Source: an uncultured Woeseiaceae bacterium
GTDB lineage: Bacteria > Pseudomonadota > Gammaproteobacteria > Steroidobacterales > Woeseiaceae
Assembly (NCBI GenBank): GCA_945787845.1
Contig: CALZJH010000001.1
Location: 62,001 to 126,000, forward strand
Length of the DNA: 64,000 bases
Reading direction: 5' to 3'
Part shown: positions 15,767 through 24,428 of the stretch, piece after piece
Layout: each line of letters starts with the position of its first letter
How positions within the stretch are numbered: position 1 is the first letter of the stretch
Made by a program: the position numbers and the translations under genes
The notes under the pieces: generated by a model
Databases searched by the model: none
What the model saw: only the letters and a program-made list of their open reading frames with translations
What the model was told of the DNA's origin: nothing

Positions 15767-17961
15767 AACCGGGCGTTCGTTTAAATCTGCAAGCGCGTTA
15801 CACGGTACAAATAGTGATTGTTATTGCCGTAATCGCCGTAAGTCTGACCTTGCTCTCCGCAATGCAGTTCAAATCCAGGGCGGATGAGATCAGTGGCGTG
15901 ACAAGTGATTCATTCGCAGTGCATTTACATGACGAGGTACGTGAACGCGGCTGGGTATTGGAAGCTAACCTGGCGCCAAGCCTGGCGATCCCGTTACTGC
16001 ACCTGGACATGCGAGCAATGCGTGAGCAGTTACAGGCGACGGTTTCTCAGCAAGATGTAATGTTCGCCTACGTTTACGATGTGGATGGGAAGATCGTCCA
16101 CGATGGAAGTGACGAAGTCTCTATGTACGGCCAGCACATAGATGAAAGTCTGGGATGGCCCGCCAGCGAGCTAACGCGACCACACCAGCATATGGTCAAC
16201 AACGAATTGCACGTTGTCTCACCTGTGCTGCTTGGTGACAAGAGCATGGGTGCTATCGCGATTGGCATTTCCCTCGATAGCGCCAACGCCAAAATCTTCG
16301 AGCTGGAAGAAGACATAGAAGATCTGCATGCGGAAAACAGGCGCGATGAATTACGTATCGCTGGAGTCTTTACTGTCTTATCGCTGGCGCTTGGCTCATT
16401 GTTCGCGCTGTTTTCCGGTTATCGGCTGGCCAAGCCCATGCGCGTCCTTGCCCGCCAGGCGCAACGTGTTGGCCAGGGCGTTTTCGAAGATGAGATCGTT
16501 ATTCGCCGAAATGATGAAGTTGGAGATCTCGCGAACTCGTTTCGAACGATGAGCTACGACTTGCAGGCAAGTAACAGGGAGATCAATTTCCTGGCTTACC
16601 ACGATGTACTGACCGGCCTGCCCAACAGGGTGCGCTTCAAGGAAAAACTGGACGAATTGTGCAATGGCTGTAAAGAGCAGGGATCGCTAGGCGCCGTTCT
16701 GTTCGTCGACCTGGATGAATTCAAGCCCATCAACGACACGCTGGGACATTATGCGGGCGACGCGTTGTTGTGCGAAGTGGCAGATCGGCTGCAACAATGC
16801 CTGCGAACGCCACCCTACCAGAAGTGGTGTCTCGACGGTGGCGAAGCACAGTCCGTCGCTCGCCTCGGCGGCGATGAGTTTGCCATTGCCTTGAAGGGCC
16901 TTGACGATCCGGAAGATGCCGCATCGGTGGCCAAGACGGTGCTTGCCGAGTTGTCGACGCGGTTTCGGATAGCGGGTGAAGACGTCACCATCGGCGCCAG
17001 TATAGGAATCGCTATTTGCCCAGACGACGGACGTGACGCTGACAGTTTGCTCGGGTATGCGGACATGGCAATGTACAGCGTCAAACGTGCCGGCAAACAA
17101 TCGTATCGTTTCTATGAAGAATTCATGTACGAGAGCACTCGCGACCGAGTTCATTTGATCAGGGACCTGCGGCGCGCACTCGATAACAACGAGCTGCAGC
17201 TTCGGTACCAGCCGATTGCCGACAGCGACAGCGGCAGAACGGTTGGCGCTGAAGCGCTGGTGCGCTGGCACCACCCGGATCGCGGATTAATGCATGCCGG
17301 CGAGTTTATAGATTTAGCCGAAAAATCGGGAGAAGTCAGTCGCCTGGGCCGCTGGGTTCTGGATCGTGCTTGTCAGGATCTTGTCGCATGGAGAAAACAG
17401 GGCATCGATGAGTTTTTCGTTTCCATAAACCTCTCGTCGCAACAGATGCTGCACGATGATCTGCCGGAATTCGTTACTGCTTCGCTCGAGCAGCACGGGC
17501 TGAGCACGTCCGACCTGCGGCTCGAAGCCGGCGAAGACAGTTTTTTTGCGGATGACGACGGTGTGATCGACCTCTTGAATGTATGGACAGAGGCCGGCTA
17601 CGAGGTTTGGGTTGACCAATTCGGTTCGGGGCCCGCTTCGCTGCTCAATTTGCTGCGCGTGCGGCCACACGGTGTCAAGCTCAGTCCGGCGTTCATTTTG
17701 GACATCACGGTCGATCCGCGGGCACGGCAGTTCGTCGAGGGAATCCTGGCTTTCGCGAGAATGGTGAATCTGGATGTGTGTGCAGTTGGGGTTACGAGCG
17801 AGGCCGCAGCGAACTGGTTGCGAGAACACGGTTGCCGATACTTGCAAGGGCAATACCTCGGGCCGGAACTCAGCGTATCGGATCTGGCCGATTACCTGGA
17901 GTTCCAGCCCGCCAACGACCGCACGCTATCGGGAAAATTCAATCTGAAAGCCCTGAACTAA
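15763..17961 (+). CDS. Membrane GGDEF-EAL protein with HAMP; EAL probably inactive
   Basis: 732 residues: TM1 about 12-33, a dCache-like periplasmic sensor about 40-195, TM2 about 200-222, HAMP about 222-275, GGDEF about 280-450 and EAL about 465-715. The GGDEF motif is intact (residues 369-373). The usual RxxD inhibitory site five residues upstream is EAQS, so product inhibition is unlikely. In the EAL domain E497-A-L is present, but the DDFGTG metal motif reads DQFGSG (D618-Q619) and KID reads KLS. Two normally conserved acidic ligands are therefore gone. I infer a diguanylate cyclase with a regulatory EAL module, coupled to the PhnD-like protein. Confidence 0.9.
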   Translation: MKPGVRLNLQARYTVQIVIVIAVIAVSLTLLSAMQFKSRADEISGVTSDSFAVHLHDEVRERGWVLEANLAPSLAIPLLHLDMRAMREQLQATVSQQDVMFAYVYDVDGKIVHDGSDEVSMYGQHIDESLGWPASELTRPHQHMVNNELHVVSPVLLGDKSMGAIAIGISLDSANAKIFELEEDIEDLHAENRRDELRIAGVFTVLSLALGSLFALFSGYRLAKPMRVLARQAQRVGQGVFEDEIVIRRNDEVGDLANSFRTMSYDLQASNREINFLAYHDVLTGLPNRVRFKEKLDELCNGCKEQGSLGAVLFVDLDEFKPINDTLGHYAGDALLCEVADRLQQCLRTPPYQKWCLDGGEAQSVARLGGDEFAIALKGLDDPEDAASVAKTVLAELSTRFRIAGEDVTIGASIGIAICPDDGRDADSLLGYADMAMYSVKRAGKQSYRFYEEFMYESTRDRVHLIRDLRRALDNNELQLRYQPIADSDSGRTVGAEALVRWHHPDRGLMHAGEFIDLAEKSGEVSRLGRWVLDRACQDLVAWRKQGIDEFFVSINLSSQQMLHDDLPEFVTASLEQHGLSTSDLRLEAGEDSFFADDDGVIDLLNVWTEAGYEVWVDQFGSGPASLLNLLRVRPHGVKLSPAFILDITVDPRARQFVEGILAFARMVNLDVCAVGVTSEAAANWLREHGCRYLQGQYLGPELSVSDLADYLEFQPANDRTLSGKFNLKALN

Positions 17962-17979
17962 GGCTTCACCCGGGTACCA

Positions 17980-19815
17980 CTACAACGGCAGGTAAATGAC
18001 CGTGTTCGAAATCAGGATCATTACGAATATCAGCGCCGTCACCATCGGGCCGAGGTAGATCTTGCCGGTCATGCGGAAGAAGTAGCGATTGAAATAGGGC
18101 AGGAAGAACATCATCGGAACGACGCCAAACAACAGGTTTACGTAGAGCCAGCCATCGGTCCAGTAGACGGTGCCCGTCGTGGCAAACGTCAGGTACTGCA
18201 CAACGACGATCAGCAGCAGACCCAACGAGTTCGCTACGCCCCCGAGCAGCATGCTGCGCCATTCGGGCTGGTCCTCGAATCGCATCGCCGCATTGATCCG
18301 CAGCGAATTGGAGAGGAAGAAGACAAAGAACAGCGGTACGTACATGGCCAGAAGCAACAGCAGCTCCGGCTGGAACGGGCGCACGCCCATAAAGAGAAAG
18401 CGGTAGTCGACGTGCAGGAAATAGTAGATGGCGAAAAGTATCAGGAAGAACGCTGCGAACAAAAGCAATGCGAGCGCCAGCGTCTTGCCGAGTTCCCTGG
18501 CCGTTGTCGCCGCCCCCCAGTACGCAGGCGTGATGCCGTGACGGCGACCGAAGTAGCGATACGTTAGCCAGAACATCAGGAAACCAACCGTCCCGTTGAG
18601 AATCGCCCACAGCATGACGGCGTTGTTCATGCGCTGCGGGAAAAACCAGGTGAGCTGGCGCGTCGATGCGGCGACGAATAACTTCTGGGACAGCTCCGCC
18701 ATGGGTATATAGGTCACACAGGCAATGGCCGCGCCAAAAGTGAACGCCGTCCAGAAGACAAACCGTCCCCGCCCGGCAGGCCGCGGTAGCGGCGGCGGAA
18801 TCGTGTTGACCAGTTGCCTGAACGGGGCGGTTTGCAACAGGAAGTGGCCCATCGGGATAATGGCAACCAGCGCCGCGATCAGTGCGATTACCCCGAGAAT
18901 CTCCCGCCACTGCCAGACCTGGTCATAGGGGTCGAGTCCGCTCTGCACATCGAAGACCTTCTCGAAGTACGTGATCTGGTTGGCGATCGCCTCGGCCATG
19001 TAGGGTTGGAACGGGTGCAGATTGCGCTCGTTATGAATCACCCGGAGAGTTCGCTGCTGCAGGTCGCCGTAGTAACGCCCGAGTTCGACTTTGGAGATGG
19101 CCTCACTCTCCGGCAACCCGGAATTCACGGCGCGCAGCGCCTCGGGGGCAATCCGCATATCGCCGTCGCCGTATTCATTGCGGTAGGCGCCCTCGTCGTA
19201 GAGCGCGTACGCCACACCGACGTTGGACCGCACGTTCTGCAGGACCTCGTCGGTCAACGTGAGGACATAGCCCGAGACGTACACCGAATGCAGCTTGCTG
19301 AGGTTGCCGGTTCTCGCCGCCTCACGGCCGAAGTAGTTCGCGCCGCGAATGGCCGCGTTGCCGCCGGCCGAATGGCCGGTGGCTCCGATCATCGAACGGT
19401 CGACGTAGTTGAGGTTGGTGCTGCTCGCGACATAGTCGACGAGCGCAAACATGCCATAGCCTTCCGTGGTTGCGGCAATGCGGCTTAGCGAGGCACTTGA
19501 GGAGCCCTGTGCATAGGGGTCAATAGATGCCGCCACAAAGCCGCGACGAGAGAGCTCGATCGCGACATTCGACAGCGCCTCTTTGGACCGCTGGAAACCG
19601 GGAATGACCACGACAAACGGTGCAGGCGAGTCGGCCGTGACAGACCGCGGCTTAAACAGATCGGCTACAACCCACTGGCCGTTGTGCGTCGGTATCTTGA
19701 TTGAGTCGACGTGCACCTGTCCGCCGCTGTTCTGTATTCGCGAGGCTGCCCAGCACGACAGAACAAGAACGAGGAGCGCGCCCAGCAACAGTTTCGATTG
19801 TCCCCTGTTCGACAT
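17980..19815 (-). CDS. Alpha/beta hydrolase fused to an eight-helix membrane domain
   Basis: 611 residues from ATG 19815, where the GGGA-preceded start puts a signal anchor (LLLGALLVLVLSCWAA) at the N-terminus. Residues about 35-310 form an alpha/beta hydrolase of dienelactone-hydrolase/PET-esterase-like type with nucleophile Ser149 in GATGHSAGGNAA. The remainder has about eight membrane helices and ends in LIFVMILISNTVIYLPL. The hydrolase part is probably periplasmic. Its last 79 bases are duplicated at 14560. No transport or enzymatic role can be assigned to the membrane half. Confidence 0.8.
   Translation of the reverse strand: MSNRGQSKLLLGALLVLVLSCWAASRIQNSGGQVHVDSIKIPTHNGQWVVADLFKPRSVTADSPAPFVVVIPGFQRSKEALSNVAIELSRRGFVAASIDPYAQGSSSASLSRIAATTEGYGMFALVDYVASSTNLNYVDRSMIGATGHSAGGNAAIRGANYFGREAARTGNLSKLHSVYVSGYVLTLTDEVLQNVRSNVGVAYALYDEGAYRNEYGDGDMRIAPEALRAVNSGLPESEAISKVELGRYYGDLQQRTLRVIHNERNLHPFQPYMAEAIANQITYFEKVFDVQSGLDPYDQVWQWREILGVIALIAALVAIIPMGHFLLQTAPFRQLVNTIPPPLPRPAGRGRFVFWTAFTFGAAIACVTYIPMAELSQKLFVAASTRQLTWFFPQRMNNAVMLWAILNGTVGFLMFWLTYRYFGRRHGITPAYWGAATTARELGKTLALALLLFAAFFLILFAIYYFLHVDYRFLFMGVRPFQPELLLLLAMYVPLFFVFFLSNSLRINAAMRFEDQPEWRSMLLGGVANSLGLLLIVVVQYLTFATTGTVYWTDGWLYVNLLFGVVPMMFFLPYFNRYFFRMTGKIYLGPMVTALIFVMILISNTVIYLPL
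17987..18065. repeat. 79-base perfect direct repeat, right copy (3' end of hydrolase gene)
   Basis: Partner of 14560-14638. Here it forms the last codons of the intact hydrolase gene. The outermost codons, CCG TTG TAG, differ synonymously from the left copy. That is expected if a mobile element supplied a substitute 3' end on insertion. Confidence 0.9.
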
Positions 19816-19877
19816 GGAAGTCCCGATCTTGTGGAAACGCCCAGTTGAGACAAAGCGGAAGGTCAAGTCAACAGAAA

Positions 19878-19898
19878 AGGCCCCTTGAGGAGGGGCCT
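19878..19898 (-). terminator. Intrinsic terminator/attenuator hairpin on minus strand
   Basis: An 8-base perfect stem (AGGCCCCT/AGGGGCCT) with a 5-base loop. On the minus strand it is followed at once by TTTTCTGTT. It lies 63 bases upstream of the hydrolase start codon, so it could be a leader attenuator. Alternatively it could end a minus-strand transcript coming from DUF4097 at 20357-21292, which would run antisense through the MAPEG gene. Confidence 0.6.
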
Positions 19899-19956
19899 GC
19901 CAGCGGATGCGTTCTGGTAAGCTGCCTCACGCGCTCGCAATGAGAAGGAGAAAAGC

Positions 19957-20364
19957 ATGCAGCTACCCATAACATTGATGTACGCCGGCATCTTCGCGAT
20001 CTTCGCGCTGTTGCTCAGCTTCATGGCCGGCAGCGCCCGCGGCAAATCAGGTATCTCGATCCTGTATGGCGACCCCGCCGACATGAAGCTCAGCGAAAAG
20101 GTCCGCCGTCACCAGAACTTCCTCGAGTACGTACCGCTGTTCCTGATCGTATTTGGCGCGCTCGAAGCCAACGGCGTTTCTCCGCTGTTCCTGTATATCG
20201 TCGGTGATCTTATGATCGTCGCGCGCATCTTCCATGCGTTTGGACTTCATCACGACAACATGGCCCATATCGGGCGCCTGATAGGCGCCGGCGGCACGGC
20301 ACTCCTGACTCTGGTCTGTTCGTGCTACGCGATCTGGCTGTCGGCGAGCGAACTGCTTAGTTGA
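19957..20364 (+). CDS. MAPEG family membrane protein
   Basis: 135 residues with four membrane helices. The MAPEG core is visible: KVRRHQNFLEYVPLFLIVFGALEANG, followed by VARIFHAFGLH and GRLIGAGGTALLTL. The family includes glutathione-dependent membrane enzymes; bacterial members are mostly uncharacterised. A GAGAAGGAG-type ribosome-binding site precedes the ATG. Its 3' end overlaps the convergent DUF4097 gene by 8 bases. Confidence 0.92.
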   Translation: MQLPITLMYAGIFAIFALLLSFMAGSARGKSGISILYGDPADMKLSEKVRRHQNFLEYVPLFLIVFGALEANGVSPLFLYIVGDLMIVARIFHAFGLHHDNMAHIGRLIGAGGTALLTLVCSCYAIWLSASELLS

Positions 20365-21292
20365 CGCGGATGCCGCCCGACGAGGTGTCGATCCTGAGGA
20401 GGTCACCACCACCACGAACGTCGCCACGGATGTGACGCTTCGAGATCTTTCCCTGCACCATGACGGGATGATCGATGACGATACTTCCGGAACTCGACTC
20501 CGCATCCAGCTGGAACGCGGCGTCGTCAGGAAGGTCGATCTGGACTGAACCGGAACCCGTGTCGAGGTCCCAGGTTCCGCGCTGCCTGCCATCGACCCTG
20601 ATGCGGCCGCTGCCGGCACGTGCGTGCAGCGCGCCGTCGATATTGTGGAGTTCGATGCTTCCCGAGCCGGTCGAAACCCTCACATCGCCGGGCGCAGACT
20701 GCGTGAGGGTAATGCTGCCACTCCCAGTATCGCCCTCAAAAGTGCCGGCAATACCATTCGCGCGTATCGAGCCACTGCCCGTGTCGGCGACGGCGCCGCC
20801 ACTGATATTGCTGAGTGTGACGCTGCCCGAGCCGGAATCGGCTTTAACGATCTCGGCCACACCGTCGATCGTCATGGATCCTGAGCCAGTATCGGATTTC
20901 ACGCGGGTCGCGGCGGGTACCGTGATTTCGTAGCTGATCGAGATGTTGCCTTTCAGACCGCGGCCCTTCAGGTAGCCAACGCGCAGGCTGTCGCCATCCA
21001 GCTCAATCGGGGGGTCGGCCAAAATCCGGTCCAACAGCTCCTGCGCATTGTCTTCGCTGCGCCGAAACCAGGAGTTCCCGACTTTGACATGGCCCACGAT
21101 TTCAACGCGGTCGACGGCGCCGGCCTCGATGGTGATGCTGCCGCTGCCCGTCGACACGTCCAGCAAAATGGGCTCTTCGACGCTAAGTGCCTGTTCGAAC
21201 GAGCCTTTTGCCGCGCGAGCTTCGGATGCCCACAGGCTGGCTACGAGCGCGACACCTAATGCAATCCATAATCCGTTCGACTTCAGATTCAC
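20357..21292 (-). CDS. DUF4097 beta-helix exported protein
   Basis: 311 residues with a signal peptide ending ASEARAAKG. The mature protein is a ladder of about 20-residue rungs built on (T/D)(T/S)GSGS, visible at least eight times (DTGSGSMTIDG, DSGSGSVTLSN, DTGSGSIRANG and so on). This is the DUF4097 putative adhesin/head-GIN layout, predicted to fold as a right-handed beta-solenoid at the cell surface or in the periplasm. Role unknown. The next gene upstream on this strand is the thioesterase at 21379-21831. Confidence 0.88.
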   Translation of the reverse strand: MNLKSNGLWIALGVALVASLWASEARAAKGSFEQALSVEEPILLDVSTGSGSITIEAGAVDRVEIVGHVKVGNSWFRRSEDNAQELLDRILADPPIELDGDSLRVGYLKGRGLKGNISISYEITVPAATRVKSDTGSGSMTIDGVAEIVKADSGSGSVTLSNISGGAVADTGSGSIRANGIAGTFEGDTGSGSITLTQSAPGDVRVSTGSGSIELHNIDGALHARAGSGRIRVDGRQRGTWDLDTGSGSVQIDLPDDAAFQLDAESSSGSIVIDHPVMVQGKISKRHIRGDVRGGGDLLRIDTSSGGIRVN

Positions 21293-21378
21293 TGTTCTTC
21301 CTCCGGGGCGCTTGCCCCTAAAAACCGGTTCTACAGCTTAGATACCTGCCAGGCGGTTTTGGTTGCGATGCACTCGGA

Positions 21379-21831
21379 TCATTTGAGCCAGACGACGTAG
21401 AGGCCCTGCATCGTCGCGCAGCGCTTGTCCTCGTGAAACAGGTCGACTTGGATATCCAGCCGGATGCGCCCGGGGTCGCTGGCCTTGAGCGTGGCCAGGC
21501 AGGCCTCGAAATCGTCGGGCTTGATGGTCGCGTTCACGGTCAGGTGGCCACGGGCCGGTCGCTCGAAGGTCATTTCATTCTTGTAGACGACGATCTCGGT
21601 GTTCTCGATACCGTTGTCGAGGAATGCCAGCGTTGACACGGCCCAGCCACTAAACAGGCAGATGCTGGCGATGCTGCCGCCGAACGCCGTGCCCTTGTTG
21701 TTGATGTTCGGCGCGAGCGGCGCCTCCATCGTCAACGTCAGGTTGTCAAAGTCGACAAACGACAGGTGCATCGCCGTGAGCAACGGAATATCCCGCCGGC
21801 ACTCGGCTTCGAAGGCATTCAGGTCTATCAT
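21379..21831 (-). CDS. YiiD-type hotdog thioesterase domain protein
   Basis: 150 residues from ATG 21831 ([18 protein letters not shown]); a Met six codons upstream is possible. The hotdog-fold core [20 protein letters not shown], followed by [12 protein letters not shown], matches the YiiD_C/thioesterase group. [13 protein letters not shown] lies in the later strand region. It is divergent from the acyl-CoA dehydrogenase with 30 bases between starts, which hints at shared control of acyl-CoA metabolism. Confidence 0.85.
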   Translation of the reverse strand: MIDLNAFEAECRRDIPLLTAMHLSFVDFDNLTLTMEAPLAPNINNKGTAFGGSIASICLFSGWAVSTLAFLDNGIENTEIVVYKNEMTFERPARGHLTVNATIKPDDFEACLATLKASDPGRIRLDIQVDLFHEDKRCATMQGLYVVWLK

Positions 21832-21861
21832 GCGGTATCCGAACAGCACCCGGAGTCATTG

Positions 21862-23073
21862 ATGGATTTCGAATTCTCACCCAAGGTACAGGATCTTCGC
21901 AAACGCCTGCTCGCTTTCATGGATGAGCACATCCACCCGAATGAGGTGCTGTTCGAGGAACAGGTGGCTGACGGCAATCGGTGGGCCGCGCCTGAGCTTC
22001 TGTCAGACCTGAAGCAGCGCGCACAGGCGGAAGGTCTGTGGAACCTGTTCCTGCCGCAGAGCTACGGGGAATTCAGCCCGGGCCTCACCAATCTCGAGTA
22101 CGCACCGTTGGCGGAGATCATGGGCCGCGTCCTGTGGGCGTCGGAGGTTTTCAATTGCAGCGCCCCGGACACCGGTAACATGGAAGTACTGGCACGCTAT
22201 GGCAGCCCGGCGCAGCAGGAAAAATGGCTGACGCCGCTCTTACGCGGTGAGATTCGCTCTGCTTTTTGCATGACCGAGCCCGAGGTCGCCTCATCGGATG
22301 CCACCAATATTGAAACGTCGATGCTGCGCGACGGCGACGAATACGTGATCAACGGCCGCAAGTGGTGGTCCAGTGGCGCCTGCGGTGAGCGCTGCAAGGT
22401 GTACATCGTCATGGGCAAGACGGACCCTGGAAACGAGAACCGCTACCGACAGCAATCCATGATTCTCGTTTCGGCCGACGCAGATGGCGTTACGGTAGAG
22501 CGTCCGCTGAAGGTGTTCGGCTATGACGACGCGCCGGAAGGTCACGCAGAAGTCGTTTTCGACAACGTTCGCGTACCGGCGGCCAACCTGCTGCTTGGCG
22601 AAGGGCGCGGGTTCGAAATTGCTCAGGGGAGACTCGGTCCCGGTCGCATTCATCATTGTATGCGCCTGGTCGGGCTCGCACAGCGCGCACTCGAGGCCAT
22701 GTGTGTTCGCGCCGAAACCCGAGTGGCCTTCGGTCGCCCGTTGTCGAAACAGCAGTCCGTTCGCGAGCAGATCGCGAGATCAGCTTGCGAGATCGAGCAG
22801 GCTCGATTGCTGACGCTCAAGGCGGCCGATCGCATGGACAAAGGCGGCCACAAGGCGGCCAAGGACCTCATCGCCATGATCAAGATTGTCGCGCCGTCGA
22901 TGGCTTGCCGGGTTCTGGATCGAGCCATACAGGTTCATGGCGGTGCCGGCGTCTGCCAGGATTTTTTCCTGGCGCACGCTTATGCGGCAGCACGGACGAT
23001 CCGCCTCGCCGACGGACCCGACCAAGTGCATATGATGCAGCTGGGCCGCAACCTGGCGGCCGCGTCGATTTAG
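21862..23073 (+). CDS. Acyl-CoA dehydrogenase
   Basis: 403 residues from ATG 21862 ([16 protein letters not shown]). The upstream in-frame extension overlaps the divergent thioesterase gene, so I rejected it. FAD/acyl-CoA motifs: [40 protein letters not shown] and [19 protein letters not shown]. The length and C-terminus suit the ACAD11/FadE-like soluble type. It catalyses the first step of beta-oxidation. The electron acceptor (ETF) is not encoded nearby. Confidence 0.92.
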   Translation: MDFEFSPKVQDLRKRLLAFMDEHIHPNEVLFEEQVADGNRWAAPELLSDLKQRAQAEGLWNLFLPQSYGEFSPGLTNLEYAPLAEIMGRVLWASEVFNCSAPDTGNMEVLARYGSPAQQEKWLTPLLRGEIRSAFCMTEPEVASSDATNIETSMLRDGDEYVINGRKWWSSGACGERCKVYIVMGKTDPGNENRYRQQSMILVSADADGVTVERPLKVFGYDDAPEGHAEVVFDNVRVPAANLLLGEGRGFEIAQGRLGPGRIHHCMRLVGLAQRALEAMCVRAETRVAFGRPLSKQQSVREQIARSACEIEQARLLTLKAADRMDKGGHKAAKDLIAMIKIVAPSMACRVLDRAIQVHGGAGVCQDFFLAHAYAAARTIRLADGPDQVHMMQLGRNLAAASI

Positions 23074-23169
23074 AGTTTGAGGTGTCATACATAGGTCAGC
23101 GAACGGCCGGTAAGCGTTTAAAAGCGATCGGTGAAACCTCTGAATTCGCGCTATCATGGGTGACTGCTT

Positions 23170-23192
23170 CTGACCCGAAGCGGAAGTTCGCC
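23170..23192 (+). repeat. Short dispersed motif, copy 1
   Basis: An intergenic CTGACCCGAAGC core followed by GGAAGTTCGCC. It matches 17 of 23 bases with 26600-26622. Both copies lie in non-coding spacers and may be degraded members of a dispersed repeat family. The 23074-23351 spacer otherwise holds only the terminator below. Confidence 0.4.
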
Positions 23193-23266
23193 AAACACGC
23201 TTGGCAGCGTAAAGCTCGAGACGCCATGCCCGGCTCGCACTTTCGTAATCGCATAATCGTAAACAA

Positions 23267-23290
23267 AAGGGCCGCCGAATAGCGGCCCTT
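23267..23290 (-). terminator. Intrinsic terminator between convergent genes
   Basis: A nine-base perfect stem (AAGGGCCGC/GCGGCCCTT) with a six-base loop. On the minus strand it is followed by TTTGTTT after the stem's own TT, giving a strong terminator for the SGNH hydrolase gene that ends at 23352. It may also act weakly on the plus strand for the acyl-CoA dehydrogenase. Confidence 0.85.
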
Positions 23291-23351
23291 CTTGCACTAG
23301 CTGAATGCCAGGTTCTTCCGTGGTGGGGAAGGCCTGTTCGCCTCTGCCAGG

Positions 23352-24308
23352 TTACGGCAGTTGTCCAAGCACATGTTCTGCGATCAGAGCGTGTACTTTT
23401 CTCGTCGGGTGCAATTGATCCCAGAAGACGTATTCATCGCGGTTTTTGCAGAACGCGTCTTTGAGCACGTCGGGGGTGACACAAGCGTCCGTGACGTTGG
23501 TAAAACCGTAATCCTCGGGATTCAACACTAACCCGCCGACGAAATTGAACAGATCGACGTCCGAGAAATTCATTCTCGCGAGATTGGGTAGCACGACACT
23601 GGGCTGCAGGAAGTAATTGTTGTACATCAAGCTCAGAACCGGTTCGATCTCTTCCGGCGGCCGGCCCCCGTTCGAAATCGGCCCGTACTCGACGGGTGGC
23701 AAATTCGTGAACAGGAGGTTGCGCGCTCCGCAGTCGTAGAGTCTGTCTATGTTGGCGGCGATACTGAGTGCCATGCCATTCATGATGGCCATTGCCGCCC
23801 CGATATCGGGTTCAGGTGGCGCCATTACAGCCATGATGTCGAGCAGGTCCGCGTAACCGGAATCCACGATAAACAGCGTGTCTTCCATCGGAGCGTAGGT
23901 GCAGTAACCATTGTTCATCCAGTCGGTTACCTGCGAGGTAAGGTTCTTCGGGATGGCGTAATCGCTTCCTTGTGCGCGGCCGTAGGCAAAGGCATAGTTG
24001 CCGAAAGCGGGATCGCGATACGCCGGTTTACCCCATTCGGTCAGCTCCATTTCCCGTGCTAGGACCTCGACCCAGGTGGGACCGTTGGTGGGACGATGTC
24101 CACCAATGCCGTAGCTGGCAAACTCAATCAGCTCGAATGGTGGGTGCGCGGTCTCCCCGGTGACCGCGAAATGGTTGCCGGGATCCATGAAGCTGGCACC
24201 AAAGATAAAGATACGTTTATAGCCGTGGTCAGGTTCCGCGAAAGCCATCCCGGCCGCCAGTGGCAGCAGCGCCAGAATGGCGACGATCATGCGTCTCAAA
24301 GTAGTCAT
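23352..24308 (-). CDS. Exported SGNH/GDSL-like lipase/esterase
   Basis: 318 residues from ATG 24308, set by a near-perfect AAGGAGGAGG site and a signal peptide (MIVAILALLPLAAGMAFAEP). Block I reads FIFGASFMDPGN, with nucleophile Ser39; the usual GDS is GAS, so the preceding Asp is Ala. Later blocks are present: SYGIGGHRPTNGPTWVEVLA, FTNLPPVEYGP, and the Asp-His pair in VFWDQLHPTRKVHALIAEHV. The architecture matches secreted GDSL lipases of the thermolabile-haemolysin/autotransporter-esterase type without the barrel. It is divergent from a winged-helix regulator. Confidence 0.85.
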   Translation of the reverse strand: MTTLRRMIVAILALLPLAAGMAFAEPDHGYKRIFIFGASFMDPGNHFAVTGETAHPPFELIEFASYGIGGHRPTNGPTWVEVLAREMELTEWGKPAYRDPAFGNYAFAYGRAQGSDYAIPKNLTSQVTDWMNNGYCTYAPMEDTLFIVDSGYADLLDIMAVMAPPEPDIGAAMAIMNGMALSIAANIDRLYDCGARNLLFTNLPPVEYGPISNGGRPPEEIEPVLSLMYNNYFLQPSVVLPNLARMNFSDVDLFNFVGGLVLNPEDYGFTNVTDACVTPDVLKDAFCKNRDEYVFWDQLHPTRKVHALIAEHVLGQLP

Positions 24309-24401
24309 GTCCTCCTCCTTGAATTGAGCAGATGCGGAGCCGCATTCCAGCGGGACTGCCACCCCGCACAAATAGCGTATGCGGAGCCGCGCGGAGAAGC
24401 A

Positions 24402-24428
24402 TGACCGGAACGTGACCGGTTTCTGACC
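24402..24428. promoter_or_regulatory. Phased TGACC direct repeats, candidate operator
   Basis: TGACCGG at 24402, TGACCGG at 24413 and TGACC at 24424 recur at exactly 11-base steps, on one face of the helix. They lie between the divergent SGNH gene and the OmpR/ToxR-type regulator. OmpR-type winged helices commonly bind tandem repeats with 10-11 base spacing. Two copies of ATGCGGAGCCGC (24332-24343, 24379-24390) lie next to it. A TAGAAT at 24500-24505 could be the -10 of the regulator gene. Confidence 0.5.

Noticed and set aside
20400-21000. Short periodic repeat suggestive of a CRISPR-like array
   Set aside because: The period of about 60 bases encodes the GSGS rungs of the DUF4097 beta-solenoid and the units are not identical.
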